Source: Gulbenkiania mobilis
Lineage (GTDB): Bacteria; Pseudomonadota; Gammaproteobacteria; Burkholderiales; Chromobacteriaceae
Assembly (NCBI GenBank): GCA_004346645.1
Contig: SMDA01000003.1
Span: 124,001 to 188,000 of the forward strand
Length of the DNA stretch: 64,000 nucleotides
Reading direction: 5' to 3'
Within the stretch, counting starts at the first letter, position 1. Every line of letters starts with the position of its first letter. Both the position numbers and the translations under genes were made by a program. The notes beneath the pieces are model-generated. The model saw nothing but the letters and a program-made list of their open reading frames with translations, was not told where the DNA came from and did no database searches. Positions 8,852 to 17,474 of this stretch are shown piece after piece.

Positions 8852-9676
8852 ATGAACACCCTGCCTCTCACCTGCGGCATCGGCCTGCGAGCCCCACACT
8901 ATCGCGAAGTGCTCTCGACCCGGCCGGCGACAGGCTGGCTGGAGGTGCACAGCGAGAATTTCTTCGAAGGCGGGCAGCCGGTGGCAATGCTGCAACGGCT
9001 AGCCGAGATCTACCCGCTCTCGCTGCACGGCGTGGGGCTGGGCCTAGGCTCGGCCGAGCGCCCCGACCCCCAGCATTTGGCGGCCTGGCGCCGGCTGGTG
9101 GAAGAGGTACGACCGGCGGCCGTGTCCGAGCACCTGGCCTTCAACCATGTGGGCGGGCGCTATGCCAACGACCTGCTGCCGCTGCCCTACACCCGGCACA
9201 TGCTTGATCTGGTTTCGGCCAACGTGCGTGAGGCGCAGGACGCCATCGGCAGGCCGCTGATGCTGGAGAACCTGTCGAGCTACCTGGCCTTTCCCGACAG
9301 CGAGATGGACGAGGCCACCTTCCTGGCGGAGCTGGTGCAGCGTACCGGCTGTGGGCTGCTCCTGGACGTCAACAACCTCTATGTCAACCAGCAGAATCTT
9401 GGCACCGACGTCGAGGCGGCGCTCGCCACCCTACCCGCAGATGCCATCGGAGAAATCCACCTGGCAGGCTTCACCGAGCGCAACGGCCTCTTGGTGGACA
9501 CCCATAGCCGCCCGGTGCACGCGCCAGTCTGGGCGCTCTACCGCAAGGTGTTGGCACGCATCGGGCCGCGCCCGACGCTGATCGAATGGGATCTGGACAT
9601 TCCCCCGCTGGACACGCTACTGGCCGAGGCGGACAAGGCCAACCGTCTGCTGGACGAGGTGCGCGACCATGGCTGA
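8852..9676 (+). CDS. bufB: DUF692 multinuclear iron oxidase (MNIO), BufB-type
   Basis: 274-residue TIM-barrel iron enzyme predicted to modify the cysteines of the upstream precursor. The family marks are visible: CGIGLRAPHYREVL, WLEVHSENFFEGG (metal-ligand Glu/His region), LHGVGLGLGS, SEHLAFNH, LMLENLSSYLAF, LLLDVNNLYVN and GEIHLAGF. It belongs to the same enzyme class as MbnB of methanobactin synthesis. ATG 8852 is the first start that gives the conserved N-terminus. Its 3' end overlaps bufC by 8 nt, implying coupled translation. Confidence 0.9.
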   Translation: MNTLPLTCGIGLRAPHYREVLSTRPATGWLEVHSENFFEGGQPVAMLQRLAEIYPLSLHGVGLGLGSAERPDPQHLAAWRRLVEEVRPAAVSEHLAFNHVGGRYANDLLPLPYTRHMLDLVSANVREAQDAIGRPLMLENLSSYLAFPDSEMDEATFLAELVQRTGCGLLLDVNNLYVNQQNLGTDVEAALATLPADAIGEIHLAGFTERNGLLVDTHSRPVHAPVWALYRKVLARIGPRPTLIEWDLDIPPLDTLLAEADKANRLLDEVRDHG

Positions 9677-10409
9677 GCCCAAGGACCCGGCCGCCCTGCA
9701 GGCCGACTTCCTGGCCGCCATCACCGCCGCTACGCCAGCGGCTGTGGACTTCTCCCCTGCCGCTTTGGCGGTATACCGCAACAACTACCGCGTGGGGCTG
9801 GAAGGGGCGCTGGCCCTGGCCTACCCGGTGGTGGCCGCCATCGTGGGAGCAGACTTCTTCCATGGACTGGCTCAGGCCTACATCGCCCGCACCCCGTCAC
9901 ACTCCGGCAACCTGCATCTGTACGGAGAAAGCTTCGGCGCCTTTCTCGACGGCTTCGGCCCGGCGGCCTCTCTGCCCTATCTGCCCGATACGGCACGCCT
10001 GGAGTGGTGCCTGCACCGCCTCTACTATCATGCCGATGTGCCGGTGCTGGATGCGGCAGCCCTTGGAGAGCGGGCAAACCGCCAGGGTGAGGCGCTGACG
10101 CTGCCGCTTTCGGCCAACGCGCGCTGCTTCGCCTCGTCCCATCCGGTAGGCACCATCTGGCTTGCACATCGGGCCGGCACGGAGGAGCAGGTGGACCTGG
10201 ATGCGCCCGGCGAGCGCCTATTGCTTTACCGCACAGCCGGTGAGGTGGATCTGCGCCGACTCGATGCCGCCGGGGCAGCCTGGCTGAGCGCGCTGGCCGA
10301 AGGCGCCACCCTGGAGTCCGCCACCGATGCGGCCCTGGTCCACGACGCAGGGTTTGACCTGCAAGGCTGGCTGGCTTTCATGCTGACTGGCGGCCTCTTC
10401 GCCGCCTAG
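9669..10409 (+). CDS. bufC: DUF2063 partner protein, BufC-type
   Basis: 246 residues. The N-terminal DUF2063 helical domain (LQADFLAAITAATPAAVDFSPAALAVYRNNYRVGLEGALALAYPVV, about residues 8-100) is followed by a second domain that probably recognises the precursor leader, as for the partner of MNIO enzymes. ATG 9669 overlaps the end of bufB. No BufD/DoxX-type membrane gene follows; the next gene is serB, so the cluster is a three-gene bufABC form. Confidence 0.88.
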   Translation: MAEPKDPAALQADFLAAITAATPAAVDFSPAALAVYRNNYRVGLEGALALAYPVVAAIVGADFFHGLAQAYIARTPSHSGNLHLYGESFGAFLDGFGPAASLPYLPDTARLEWCLHRLYYHADVPVLDAAALGERANRQGEALTLPLSANARCFASSHPVGTIWLAHRAGTEEQVDLDAPGERLLLYRTAGEVDLRRLDAAGAAWLSALAEGATLESATDAALVHDAGFDLQGWLAFMLTGGLFAA

Positions 10410-10468
10410 CAGGGCGCACCGTGGCATAATCCTGCTTTCCCACCTCTTACGCGAACCGAGTCAGACCC

Positions 10469-11311
10469 ATGCAATACGCGCTTGTTCTGCAGGCCGACCG
10501 GCTGGAGCCGGGCGCCCTGGCCGAAGTCGCCCACATCCTCGATGCCCCCGCGCCCACCCTCAACGCCCCCGGCCTTGCCCGGTTCGAAAATGCCGATCCG
10601 GCGCAACGCGATAGGGTCGCTACCTTCTGCGAAGCGCGGAACTGGGATGCGGCCTTTGTGCCCGCGACCACCCGCTGGGAAGACCTGGGGCTGCTGGTGT
10701 CTGACATGGATTCGACGCTGATCACCATCGAATGTATTGACGAAATCGCCGCCATGCAGGGACTTAAGGCCCAGGTGGCCGCCATCACCGAACGCAGCAT
10801 GCGTGGCGAGATCGACTTCACTGCCTCGCTCAAAGCGCGTGTGGCGCTGCTGGAAGGCTTGGAGGAGTCCGCCCTCGACACCGTCTATCGCGAGCGGCTG
10901 CAACTGACGCCGGGGGCGGAAACCCTGCTGGCGCATTGCCGGGCGTACGGCGTGAAGTTCATGCTGGTTTCGGGCGGATTCACCTTCTTCACCGAGCGCC
11001 TCAAGGCCGAGCTCGGGCTCGACTATGCATTTGCAAACGAGCTTGAAGTTGCCAACGGCCGGCTGACCGGCAGGGTGACGGGGGAGATCGTCGATGCCCG
11101 CGCCAAGCGCACCCTGCTCATGCAGGTGCGCGAGGCCCTGGGGCTGGCTGCCGCGCAGGTGATCGCGATGGGCGACGGCGCCAACGATCTGGAGATGCTG
11201 GCCGAAGCCGGTGTCGGCATCGCCTTCCATGCCAAGCCGGTAGTCTGCCGCCAGGCCGATGTGGCCATACGGCACGGCGGGCTTGATCGCGTGATCGGCC
11301 TGTTCGCATGA
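10469..11311 (+). CDS. serB: Phosphoserine phosphatase SerB
   Basis: Last step of serine synthesis, hydrolysing O-phosphoserine. 280 residues: an N-terminal regulatory region (about 1-75), then the HAD phosphatase domain with the nucleophile motif DMDSTLITIECIDE at residue 79, the LVSGGFTFFT motif and the metal-binding GDGANDLEML. The stop overlaps the in-frame ATG of the next gene (ATGA at 11308). Confidence 0.96.
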   Translation: MQYALVLQADRLEPGALAEVAHILDAPAPTLNAPGLARFENADPAQRDRVATFCEARNWDAAFVPATTRWEDLGLLVSDMDSTLITIECIDEIAAMQGLKAQVAAITERSMRGEIDFTASLKARVALLEGLEESALDTVYRERLQLTPGAETLLAHCRAYGVKFMLVSGGFTFFTERLKAELGLDYAFANELEVANGRLTGRVTGEIVDARAKRTLLMQVREALGLAAAQVIAMGDGANDLEMLAEAGVGIAFHAKPVVCRQADVAIRHGGLDRVIGLFA

Positions 11312-11331
11312 CGCCCCTGACGGAGACAGCC

Positions 11332-11835
11332 ATGCTCCCCCAACTGGAAACGGTTTCCTTCGACGGCGAACTGCCGCTGATGATCGGCCCGGCCGCCAAC
11401 GGCCCCACGCCGCCCCGGCTGGTGCGCGAGACCCGGCTGGCGCTGCGGGTCCTGGCCGCTCCCACCGAGCTGCACGAGGACAGCGACCCGCTGCTGATCC
11501 GGCTGGAAGCCAAGATCGACCTGGCGCTGGAACTGACGCTCGTGGGCTACCACCGCGACGAGGCCCACCCGACGCCCTGCCGCGTTGGTCTGCACCAGCT
11601 GGCGTGGCTGGCCGACACCGTCTTCCAGCCCGGCGATACCCACCTCTTCACCTTGGCGCCGCATACCGAGTCAGCGCTCACGCTGCACCTGACCGGCCAC
11701 ATCGTTGCCTGTCAGCCAGCCGGCGAACGGTTTGCGGTCTTGGCCGATATCCGCCACGCCTTTGACGAACACACCCTGCTGATGTGGGAGAAATGGGTGT
11801 TCCGCCGACACCGACAGGCGATTCACCAGCGCTGA
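11332..11835 (+). CDS. Conserved hypothetical protein coupled to serB
   Basis: 167 residues of mixed beta-rich character (RLEAKIDLALELTLVGYHRDEAHPTPCRVGLHQLAWLADTVFQPGDTHLF), ending in a basic tail RRHRQAIHQR. No signal peptide or membrane segment. GGAGA lies 5 nt before ATG 11332; an upstream in-frame ATG at 11308 overlaps the serB stop but has no binding site. The layout resembles a PilZ-like beta barrel, but I do not see the RxxxR motif, so I name no function. A terminator follows immediately. Confidence 0.7.
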   Translation: MLPQLETVSFDGELPLMIGPAANGPTPPRLVRETRLALRVLAAPTELHEDSDPLLIRLEAKIDLALELTLVGYHRDEAHPTPCRVGLHQLAWLADTVFQPGDTHLFTLAPHTESALTLHLTGHIVACQPAGERFAVLADIRHAFDEHTLLMWEKWVFRRHRQAIHQR

Positions 11836-11841
11836 GCCACA

Positions 11842-11869
11842 AAAAACCGCGCCTCAAAGCGCGGTTTTT
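11842..11869. terminator. Bidirectional terminator between the serB-linked gene and mpl
   Basis: AAAAACCGCGC / GCGCGGTTTTT with a 6-nt loop between convergent genes; T-tracts on both strands. Confidence 0.88.
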
Positions 11870-11887
11870 ATTTGGGTCGAATACCGC

Positions 11888-13267
11888 CTAGGCACGTGCG
11901 CCCAGCCGCTCCAGAAGGCGGGCATGAATACCGCCGAAGCCACCGTTGCTCATCACAAGAACATGGTCGCCTGGCTGTGCCTCAGCCACGATGGCCTCCA
12001 CCAGTGCGTCGAAGGCATCGAAGGTCTGGGCCCGCTCGCCCAGCGGCGCCAGCGCCTCGGCCGGACTCCAGCCCAGGCCGACGGCTGAGCAGAACACCCG
12101 GTCGGCATCCTGTAGCGAAGCTGCCAGGGCATCCTTCATCGTCCCCAGCTTCATGGTGTTGGAACGTGGCTCCAGTACGGCCAGAATGCGGTTTCGGCCA
12201 ACCTTGGCCCGCAGGCCGGCCACGGTGGTGGCAATCGCCGTCGGATGATGGGCAAAGTCGTCATAGACCGTCACACCCCCCGCTTCACCACGCACCTCCA
12301 TGCGGCGCTTGACGTTGGCAAACCGCGACAGCGCCTCGGCCGCCTGCTGCGGGGTCACCCCCGCATGGCGGGCCGCAGCGATGGCCGCCAGCGCATTGAG
12401 CCGGTTGTGTTCCCCCAAAAGGCCCCAGGCCACCCGGCCTACGGTCACGCCGGCGCACATCACGTCGAAGTGGCCGTTGGCGTCCGGCAGGCCCGCCGAC
12501 CATCCTGTCTCCACGCCGAAGGCCTCGACTGGCGTCCAGCAGCCCCGTTCCAGAACGCGCGCAAGGCTGAGCTCGCGTCCGTTGACCACGATGCGCCCGG
12601 CCCCGGGCACCGTACGCACCAAGTGGTGAAACTGGGTCTCGATGGCGCCCAGGTCGGCAAAGATGTCTGCGTGGTCGAACTCCAAATTGTTCAGTACCGC
12701 GGTGCGCGGACGGTAGTGCACGAACTTGCTGCGCTTGTCGAAGAAGGCGGTGTCGTACTCGTCCGCCTCGATCACGAAGAACGGGCTCTCTCCGCCGGGC
12801 TCCTGCGCAGGCGCGCCCGGCAGCCGCGCCGAAACACCAAAATTCTCGGGAATGCCACCGATGAGGAAGCCCGGTGCAAGCCCTGCATCCTCAAGGATCC
12901 ACGCCAGCATGCTGGAGGTGGTGGTCTTGCCGTGCGTACCAGCCACGGCAAGCACCCACCGCCCCTGCAGCACGTTTTCGGCCAGCCACTGCGGGCCCGA
13001 CACATACGGCAGGCCGCGATCGAGGATCGCCTCCATCAGCGGAGTGCCTCGGCGCACCACGTTGCCGATGACGAACACGTCGGGAGCCAGCGCCAGCTGC
13101 TCGGTACCGAAGCCCTCGATCAGCTCGATGCCCAGCGCCTCCAGCTGCGTACTCATCGGAGGATAAACGTTGGCATCACAGCCGGTGACCTTGTGTCCGG
13201 CCTGACGGGCGATGGCGGCGATGCCCCCCATGAAGGTGCCGCAGATGCCCAGGATATGGATATGCAT
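11888..13267 (-). CDS. mpl: UDP-N-acetylmuramate:L-alanyl-gamma-D-glutamyl-meso-diaminopimelate ligase
   Basis: Murein-recycling ligase that re-attaches the recovered tripeptide to UDP-MurNAc. 459 residues of the Mur ligase family: N-terminal Rossmann part MHIHILGICGTFMGG, ATP loop GTHGKTTTS at about 110-118, then EADEYDTAFFDKRSKF and the C-terminal domain with DDFAHHPTAI and LEPRSNTMKLG. IGGIPENFGVSARLPG fits Mpl rather than MurC. ATG 13267 fits the family N-terminus although the frame stays open further upstream. Confidence 0.95.
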   Translation of the reverse strand: MHIHILGICGTFMGGIAAIARQAGHKVTGCDANVYPPMSTQLEALGIELIEGFGTEQLALAPDVFVIGNVVRRGTPLMEAILDRGLPYVSGPQWLAENVLQGRWVLAVAGTHGKTTTSSMLAWILEDAGLAPGFLIGGIPENFGVSARLPGAPAQEPGGESPFFVIEADEYDTAFFDKRSKFVHYRPRTAVLNNLEFDHADIFADLGAIETQFHHLVRTVPGAGRIVVNGRELSLARVLERGCWTPVEAFGVETGWSAGLPDANGHFDVMCAGVTVGRVAWGLLGEHNRLNALAAIAAARHAGVTPQQAAEALSRFANVKRRMEVRGEAGGVTVYDDFAHHPTAIATTVAGLRAKVGRNRILAVLEPRSNTMKLGTMKDALAASLQDADRVFCSAVGLGWSPAEALAPLGERAQTFDAFDALVEAIVAEAQPGDHVLVMSNGGFGGIHARLLERLGARA

Positions 13268-13332
13268 GATGGTGTGAAAGCGGAAGACGGCAAAACGGCA
13301 AGGATACCGCAAAGCGACCCGGCGCGCGGGCT

Positions 13333-13995
13333 TCACGCCCCTGCCAGATCGGCACGCACTCGCCAGAGCGCATGGCCGGAATCACGGTATTTCCGTTCGA
13401 AGGGGGTAAGGCAGGTCTGGGGGTGCCAGCGCTCAGGCCGTAGCGTCCGGCCGATCAGCAGCGACAGGGCCAACGCATGCTCCTCGGCGTAGAGCGCCCA
13501 GTTGGTGCGCAGCTCCATCATGCCACCCAGATGCGGCAAAAGCGGAAACACCGGATGGCCGTGCCAGCGGCGCTGCAGGTGCCGCGCCTTGGGCCAGGGG
13601 TTGGGATATAGCAGCCAGTGTTCGGCCAACCTTGTGCCGTCTTCCAGCATCAGCCGCCAGAAATCCACCAGATCCGCGCGCACGAGGATGCAGTTGTCGG
13701 GCAGGGGCTGCGGCTTGCCGCGGGCAAGGCGATCAAGTGACTGGTCCACCCCGATCACGAAGGCATCGGGGCGGGCAGCCGCCAGCTGCAGGGTGGATGC
13801 GCCCACACCGCAACCCGTGTCCAGCACCAGCGGCGCCCGCCCCTGCCAGGCCGCACGGGCCTCGCGCCAAGCGGCGATGTTGTGGTCGGCAAAGGGCTTG
13901 CGGAACGGGTGGGCACGATGCCGCGCCAGAAGCACAGGCAGGTGCTCGTGCGGACCGGTCTGATTGCTGGTGACAAAGCGTGAATTGGCGTGCAT
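13333..13995 (-). CDS. TrmB-like SAM-dependent methyltransferase
   Basis: 220-residue class I methyltransferase. The SAM-binding glycine motif LDTGCGVGASTLQLA is at about residues 58-72. The tRNA (guanine-N7) methyltransferase signature appears in altered form as YPNPWPKARHLQRRWHGHP, where canonical TrmB has FPDPWPKKRHHKRR. The altered signature suggests a paralogue of TrmB rather than TrmB itself; a canonical copy would then lie elsewhere. It follows the antiporter gene on the same strand, with a terminator in the gap. A motif copy at 13621-13631 encodes RLAEH. Confidence 0.7.
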   Translation of the reverse strand: MHANSRFVTSNQTGPHEHLPVLLARHRAHPFRKPFADHNIAAWREARAAWQGRAPLVLDTGCGVGASTLQLAAARPDAFVIGVDQSLDRLARGKPQPLPDNCILVRADLVDFWRLMLEDGTRLAEHWLLYPNPWPKARHLQRRWHGHPVFPLLPHLGGMMELRTNWALYAEEHALALSLLIGRTLRPERWHPQTCLTPFERKYRDSGHALWRVRADLAGA

Positions 13996-14006
13996 GGCAA
14001 GAAAAC

Positions 14007-14026
14007 GGCGGCCACAGGGGCCGCCA
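14007..14026 (-). terminator. Terminator after the NhaD-type antiporter gene
   Basis: On the minus strand GGCGGCC / GGCCGCC with a 5-nt loop followed by GTTTTC, just before the start of the TrmB-like gene. Confidence 0.65.
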
Positions 14027-14062
14027 TTATGAACCGTTTGCTGCCTGGACGGCAGCGGGGAG

Positions 14063-15463
14063 TCAGAAGAAGACCAGCGTCAGCACCGCAAACAGCGGCA
14101 GCAGGATGGCGCCCGACCAAAGCAGGTAGCCGAAGAAACTGGGCATCTTCACCCGACGCTGCTCTGCAATCGCCTTCACCATGAAGTTGGGCGCGTTGCC
14201 GATGTAACTGAGTGCCCCCATGAACACCGCACCCATCGAGATGGCCAGCAGGGTCTGCGGCAGTTCCTTCATTAGCAGCTGTGCATCGCCGGCGGCCAGA
14301 TTGAAGAACACGAGATAGGTCGGCGCGTTATCGAGGAAGGCCGACAACACCCCCGTCAGCCAGAAGTACATCGCGTTGGCGGGCATGCCGTCCTCGCCGG
14401 ACACCAGCGCCACCAGAGGGGCCAGCGCACCGTCACTGCCGGCGCGCAGCACGGCAATGGCCGGCGCGATGGTGACGAAGATACCGGCAAACAGCTTGGC
14501 CACCTCCAGCAGCGGATCCCAGTTGAATTCGTTGCCGGCCCGGATCTGGCGCGGAGTGAGCACCAGCGACATCATGCCCAGCCCAACGAGCACCAGGTCG
14601 CGGACAAGATTCTGCAGCTCCAGCGGGGCCCCGAATACGTTGAACACGATGCCCGGGCGCCACAGCCCCGACACCAGCACAGTCGCGATCACACCCGCCA
14701 GCAGCAGGAAGTTGAACTTGCCCATCAGCTTGAGGGTGCGCGTATCGGGCGAAGGGTCGCGCGAGAGCACGCCTTCACGCCGGAAATAGTAGCTGTCCAC
14801 CAGATAGAACACGAACAGCAGCACCAGCGAGGCCAGGAGAACCGGCAGGGCCATCGCCCGCACCGTCCAGCCGAAGTCCACGCCCTTGAGGAAGCCCAGA
14901 AACAGCGGTGGGTCGCCCAGCGGCGTGAGGCCGCCTCCGATGTTGGCGACAAGGAAGATGAAGAACACCACCACGTGCACATTGTGCTTGCGGTTGTCGT
15001 TGGCCTTGAGCAGCGGCCGAATCAGCAGCATGGCGGCCCCAGTGGTGCCCATCACTGAAGCGAGCGCCGTCCCGATCGCCAGCAGCCCGGTGTTCAAGGC
15101 GGGCGAGCCATGCATGTTGCCCCACACGAGGATGCCACCGGAGATGGTGTAGAGCGCGAACAGCAGTACGATGAAAGGGATGTACTCGGTCACCAAGGCA
15201 TGGGAGACGACAGCGGCGGTCGTGCCCGCTCCGAAGGCGAACAGAAAGGGCAGGAGGAACAGCACTGTCCAGAATGCGGTGATCTTGCCGAAATGGCGAT
15301 GCCAGATGCCGGGCGCCAGCATCGGAAACAGCGCGATCGACAGCAGGATGCCGGCAAACGGCAGGCTCCAGGCCAGGCTGAGGCTGGCGCCGTTCAGGTC
15401 GGCCGCAGAGGCCAGGCCCGGCGCCAGAAGGCCCAGCCCGGCCAGCGGTAGGTATCGCAACAT
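14063..15463 (-). CDS. nhaD: NhaD-type sodium:proton antiporter (IT superfamily)
   Basis: 466-residue polytopic inner-membrane transporter with about 12 hydrophobic segments after a leader-like N-terminus (MLRYLPLAGLGLLAPGLASA). The Ion Transporter superfamily marks include SHALVTEYIPFIVLLFALYTISGGI, GTTGAAMLLIRPLL, NIGGGLTPLGDPPLFLGFLKGV and SAFLDNAPTYLVFFN. The conserved Thr/Asp/Asn segments match NhaD-type exchangers that extrude Na+ or Li+. Substrate is inferred from family only; a dicarboxylate or arsenite role is less likely. Confidence 0.82.
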   Translation of the reverse strand: MLRYLPLAGLGLLAPGLASAADLNGASLSLAWSLPFAGILLSIALFPMLAPGIWHRHFGKITAFWTVLFLLPFLFAFGAGTTAAVVSHALVTEYIPFIVLLFALYTISGGILVWGNMHGSPALNTGLLAIGTALASVMGTTGAAMLLIRPLLKANDNRKHNVHVVVFFIFLVANIGGGLTPLGDPPLFLGFLKGVDFGWTVRAMALPVLLASLVLLFVFYLVDSYYFRREGVLSRDPSPDTRTLKLMGKFNFLLLAGVIATVLVSGLWRPGIVFNVFGAPLELQNLVRDLVLVGLGMMSLVLTPRQIRAGNEFNWDPLLEVAKLFAGIFVTIAPAIAVLRAGSDGALAPLVALVSGEDGMPANAMYFWLTGVLSAFLDNAPTYLVFFNLAAGDAQLLMKELPQTLLAISMGAVFMGALSYIGNAPNFMVKAIAEQRRVKMPSFFGYLLWSGAILLPLFAVLTLVFF

Positions 15464-15530
15464 GAGTTCACTCCCTGATGGTGATGTGTGGGGCGGGCCC
15501 GCCGGACCCGGCGCGGTGCTTGGAAATGCA

Positions 15531-15562
15531 AAGGGCGCTTTCCTGAGGAGAAAGCGCCCGGC
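15531..15562 (-). terminator. Terminator after gloA
   Basis: Minus-strand GGGCGCTTTC / GAAAGCGCCC with a 7-nt loop followed by TTTGCATTT, in the 129-bp gap between gloA and the antiporter gene. Confidence 0.7.
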
Positions 15563-15592
15563 GCATTCGGGGCCAGCAGTGTGCCGGACCGG

Positions 15593-15982
15593 TCAGCGGG
15601 TCCCTTTCTGGATGAATTCGATCTTGTAGCCGTCCGGGTCTTCGACGAAGGCGATCACGGTGGTGCCGTGTTTCATCGGGCCGGCCTCGCGTGTGACCTT
15701 GCCACCGCGTTCGCGCACCAGATCACAGGCCCGATAGGCATCTTCCACCTCAATGGCGATGTGGCCGTACCCGGTGCCCAGATCGTACGAGGTCGTGTCC
15801 CAGTTGTGGGTCAGTTCGATCACCGTGGTGTCGTCTTCGTCGCCGAAGCCGACAAAGGCCAGCGTGAAGCGACCGTCCGGATAATCCTGGCGGCGCAGCA
15901 GGCGCATGCCCAGAACGTCCTGATAGAATGCCAGAGAACGCTCAAGGTTCCCAACGCGTAGCATGGTGTGCAGTAATCGCAT
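15593..15982 (-). CDS. gloA: Lactoylglutathione lyase (glyoxalase I)
   Basis: Isomerises the methylglyoxal-glutathione hemithioacetal to S-lactoylglutathione. 129 residues, typical of bacterial Ni-dependent GloA. The metal ligands are visible as H5 (RLLHTMLRV), Glu in VIELTHNW, His in GYGHIAIEV and Glu in YKIEFIQK. Complete and intact. Confidence 0.95.
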   Translation of the reverse strand: MRLLHTMLRVGNLERSLAFYQDVLGMRLLRRQDYPDGRFTLAFVGFGDEDDTTVIELTHNWDTTSYDLGTGYGHIAIEVEDAYRACDLVRERGGKVTREAGPMKHGTTVIAFVEDPDGYKIEFIQKGTR

Positions 15983-16018
15983 GTCTTTCTCCAGTTTGGG
16001 CCCGGGGCAGCGGGCCGT

Positions 16019-16726
16019 TCAGCCCAGCGCAAACAGCCGGTGGCCTTCGGTTTTCAGCCACTGGCGGGCGACGCGCCAGTCGGGGTACAGGGCGGCCACC
16101 TGCGCCCAGAAGGCGGCCGAATGGTTCATGTGCATCAGGTGGGCCAATTCGTGCGCCACCACGTAGTCGATGATTGCGGGCGGGGCTTGCAGCAGGCGCC
16201 AGTTGAGCCGGATGACGCCCTGGGCCGTACAGGAGCCCCAGCGGGTGCGGGCTGCGGAAAGATGGCAGGCGCTGGGGCTACGCAACAGTCCGGCGCCAAG
16301 CCGGGCCACGCGGCGTGGAAAGTCCAGCTGTGCCTCACGCTTCATCCATGCGGCAAGGGCTGTGCGCAAGGCCGCCTCGTCGCCCTCCGCCACACCCTGC
16401 ACCTCCAGCGCGCCGTCGGTGTGTACCACCCGTACCCGGCGGCCTTCGGCACGGCGCCGCACCGGCACTGGCTCGCCCAGCAGGCACAGGCTGTAGGTTT
16501 CGGCCAACCTTTCGCGTTTGCGCTGCTGCTGGATGCGCCAGTGCTCGGCAATCCAGTCGCTACGGCGCCGGAGCACCGCTTCGAGCTCGCTCAGCGGCAC
16601 CTGCGGATGGGCAATCACCTCGACCCGCTCGCTCCCCACCCGCAAGCCGATGGTCTGGCGCCGGCGACGGGTCAGCACCACCGGCACCGGCCCGTCAGGC
16701 AGCGGCAGTTCGAGCCAGGCGGGCAC
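16019..16726 (-). CDS. YgjP/SprT-like zinc metalloprotease (DUF45)
   Basis: 235 residues. The zinc motif HELAHLMHMNHSAAFW (HExxH plus a downstream His) is in the C-terminal third, preceded by RTRWGSCTAQGVIRLNWRL, the DUF45 hallmark. N-terminal part RRRRQTIGLRVGSERVEVIAHP also fits. GTG 16726 is chosen because GGAGGAG lies directly upstream; an ATG at 16771 is in frame but overlaps plsC by 77 nt. It overlaps the 3' end of plsC by 32 nt, so the two are probably coupled. Function in the family is poorly known. A motif copy at 16499-16509 encodes RLAET. Confidence 0.85.
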   Translation of the reverse strand: MPAWLELPLPDGPVPVVLTRRRRQTIGLRVGSERVEVIAHPQVPLSELEAVLRRRSDWIAEHWRIQQQRKRERLAETYSLCLLGEPVPVRRRAEGRRVRVVHTDGALEVQGVAEGDEAALRTALAAWMKREAQLDFPRRVARLGAGLLRSPSACHLSAARTRWGSCTAQGVIRLNWRLLQAPPAIIDYVVAHELAHLMHMNHSAAFWAQVAALYPDWRVARQWLKTEGHRLFALG

Positions 16727-17468
16727 GCCTCTCCTCCGGATCGGCAAACGGGCCGACACCGCCGATCTCACGCTGACGCGCCTCGATCCATGCCTCGACC
16801 TGCTGCATCAGGCTGTCCGGCGTCGAGGTTTCGGTCGGCATGACTGCCGGACCGATGACCACCGTCACCTCGCCCGGATACTTCAGAAAGGCGTTGCGCG
16901 GCCAGAATTCACCGGCATTGTGCGCCACCGGCACCAGCGGGATGCCGAGTGTCTGCGCCATGCGCGCCGCACCCAGCTTGTAGCGGCCATGCTGGCCGGG
17001 ACGCACCCGCGTCCCCTCGGGAAAGATGGTGATCCAGAAGCCGTGCGACAGCCGCTCGCGACCCTGCTCCTGAATGATGCGTGTAGCGCGGGCACCGTCA
17101 GCGCGGCTGATGGCGATCGAATTCATCAGTGCCAGCCCCCAGCCGAAGAAGGGAATCCACAGCAGTTCCTTCTTGGCGACATACACCTGCGACGGGAAGA
17201 TCTCCTGCAGGGCCAGCGTCTCCCAGCCGGACTGGTGCTTGGAGCAGATCACGGACGGAGTAGCAGGAATGTTCTCGGCCCCCACCACGCGGTACTTCAG
17301 GCCGACGACATGCACCAGCATCCACAGCAGGAAGCGGGCCCAGGATTCTCCGAACACATGGCGCATGCGGCGCGGCAGCGGGGCGGTCAGGAACAGGGCA
17401 AGGAAGAACAGGGGGGTGACCAGCACCAGCACCAGCCAGTACACCAGATTGCGAAGGATCAGACTCAT
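16695..17468 (-). CDS. plsC: 1-acyl-sn-glycerol-3-phosphate acyltransferase PlsC
   Basis: Second acylation step of phospholipid synthesis at the inner membrane. 257 residues with an N-terminal hydrophobic segment (LVYWLVLVLVTPLFFLALFL). The catalytic motif appears as KHQSGWE, that is H-x4-E where most PlsC have H-x4-D. Later motifs are intact: IAISRADG, FPEGTRVRPG and IPLVPVAHNAG. It lies immediately downstream of gmhB (6 nt). Confidence 0.9.
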   Translation of the reverse strand: MSLILRNLVYWLVLVLVTPLFFLALFLTAPLPRRMRHVFGESWARFLLWMLVHVVGLKYRVVGAENIPATPSVICSKHQSGWETLALQEIFPSQVYVAKKELLWIPFFGWGLALMNSIAISRADGARATRIIQEQGRERLSHGFWITIFPEGTRVRPGQHGRYKLGAARMAQTLGIPLVPVAHNAGEFWPRNAFLKYPGEVTVVIGPAVMPTETSTPDSLMQQVEAWIEARQREIGGVGPFADPEERRARLARTAAA

Positions 17469-17474
17469 GGTTGC

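Noticed and set aside
12245..13492. 415-residue open frame opposite mpl, and similar long frames opposite glyS (18562-19896) and dnaJ (27647-28840)
   Set aside because: All lie antisense to well-recognised genes and have low-complexity His/Arg/Gly-rich translations.
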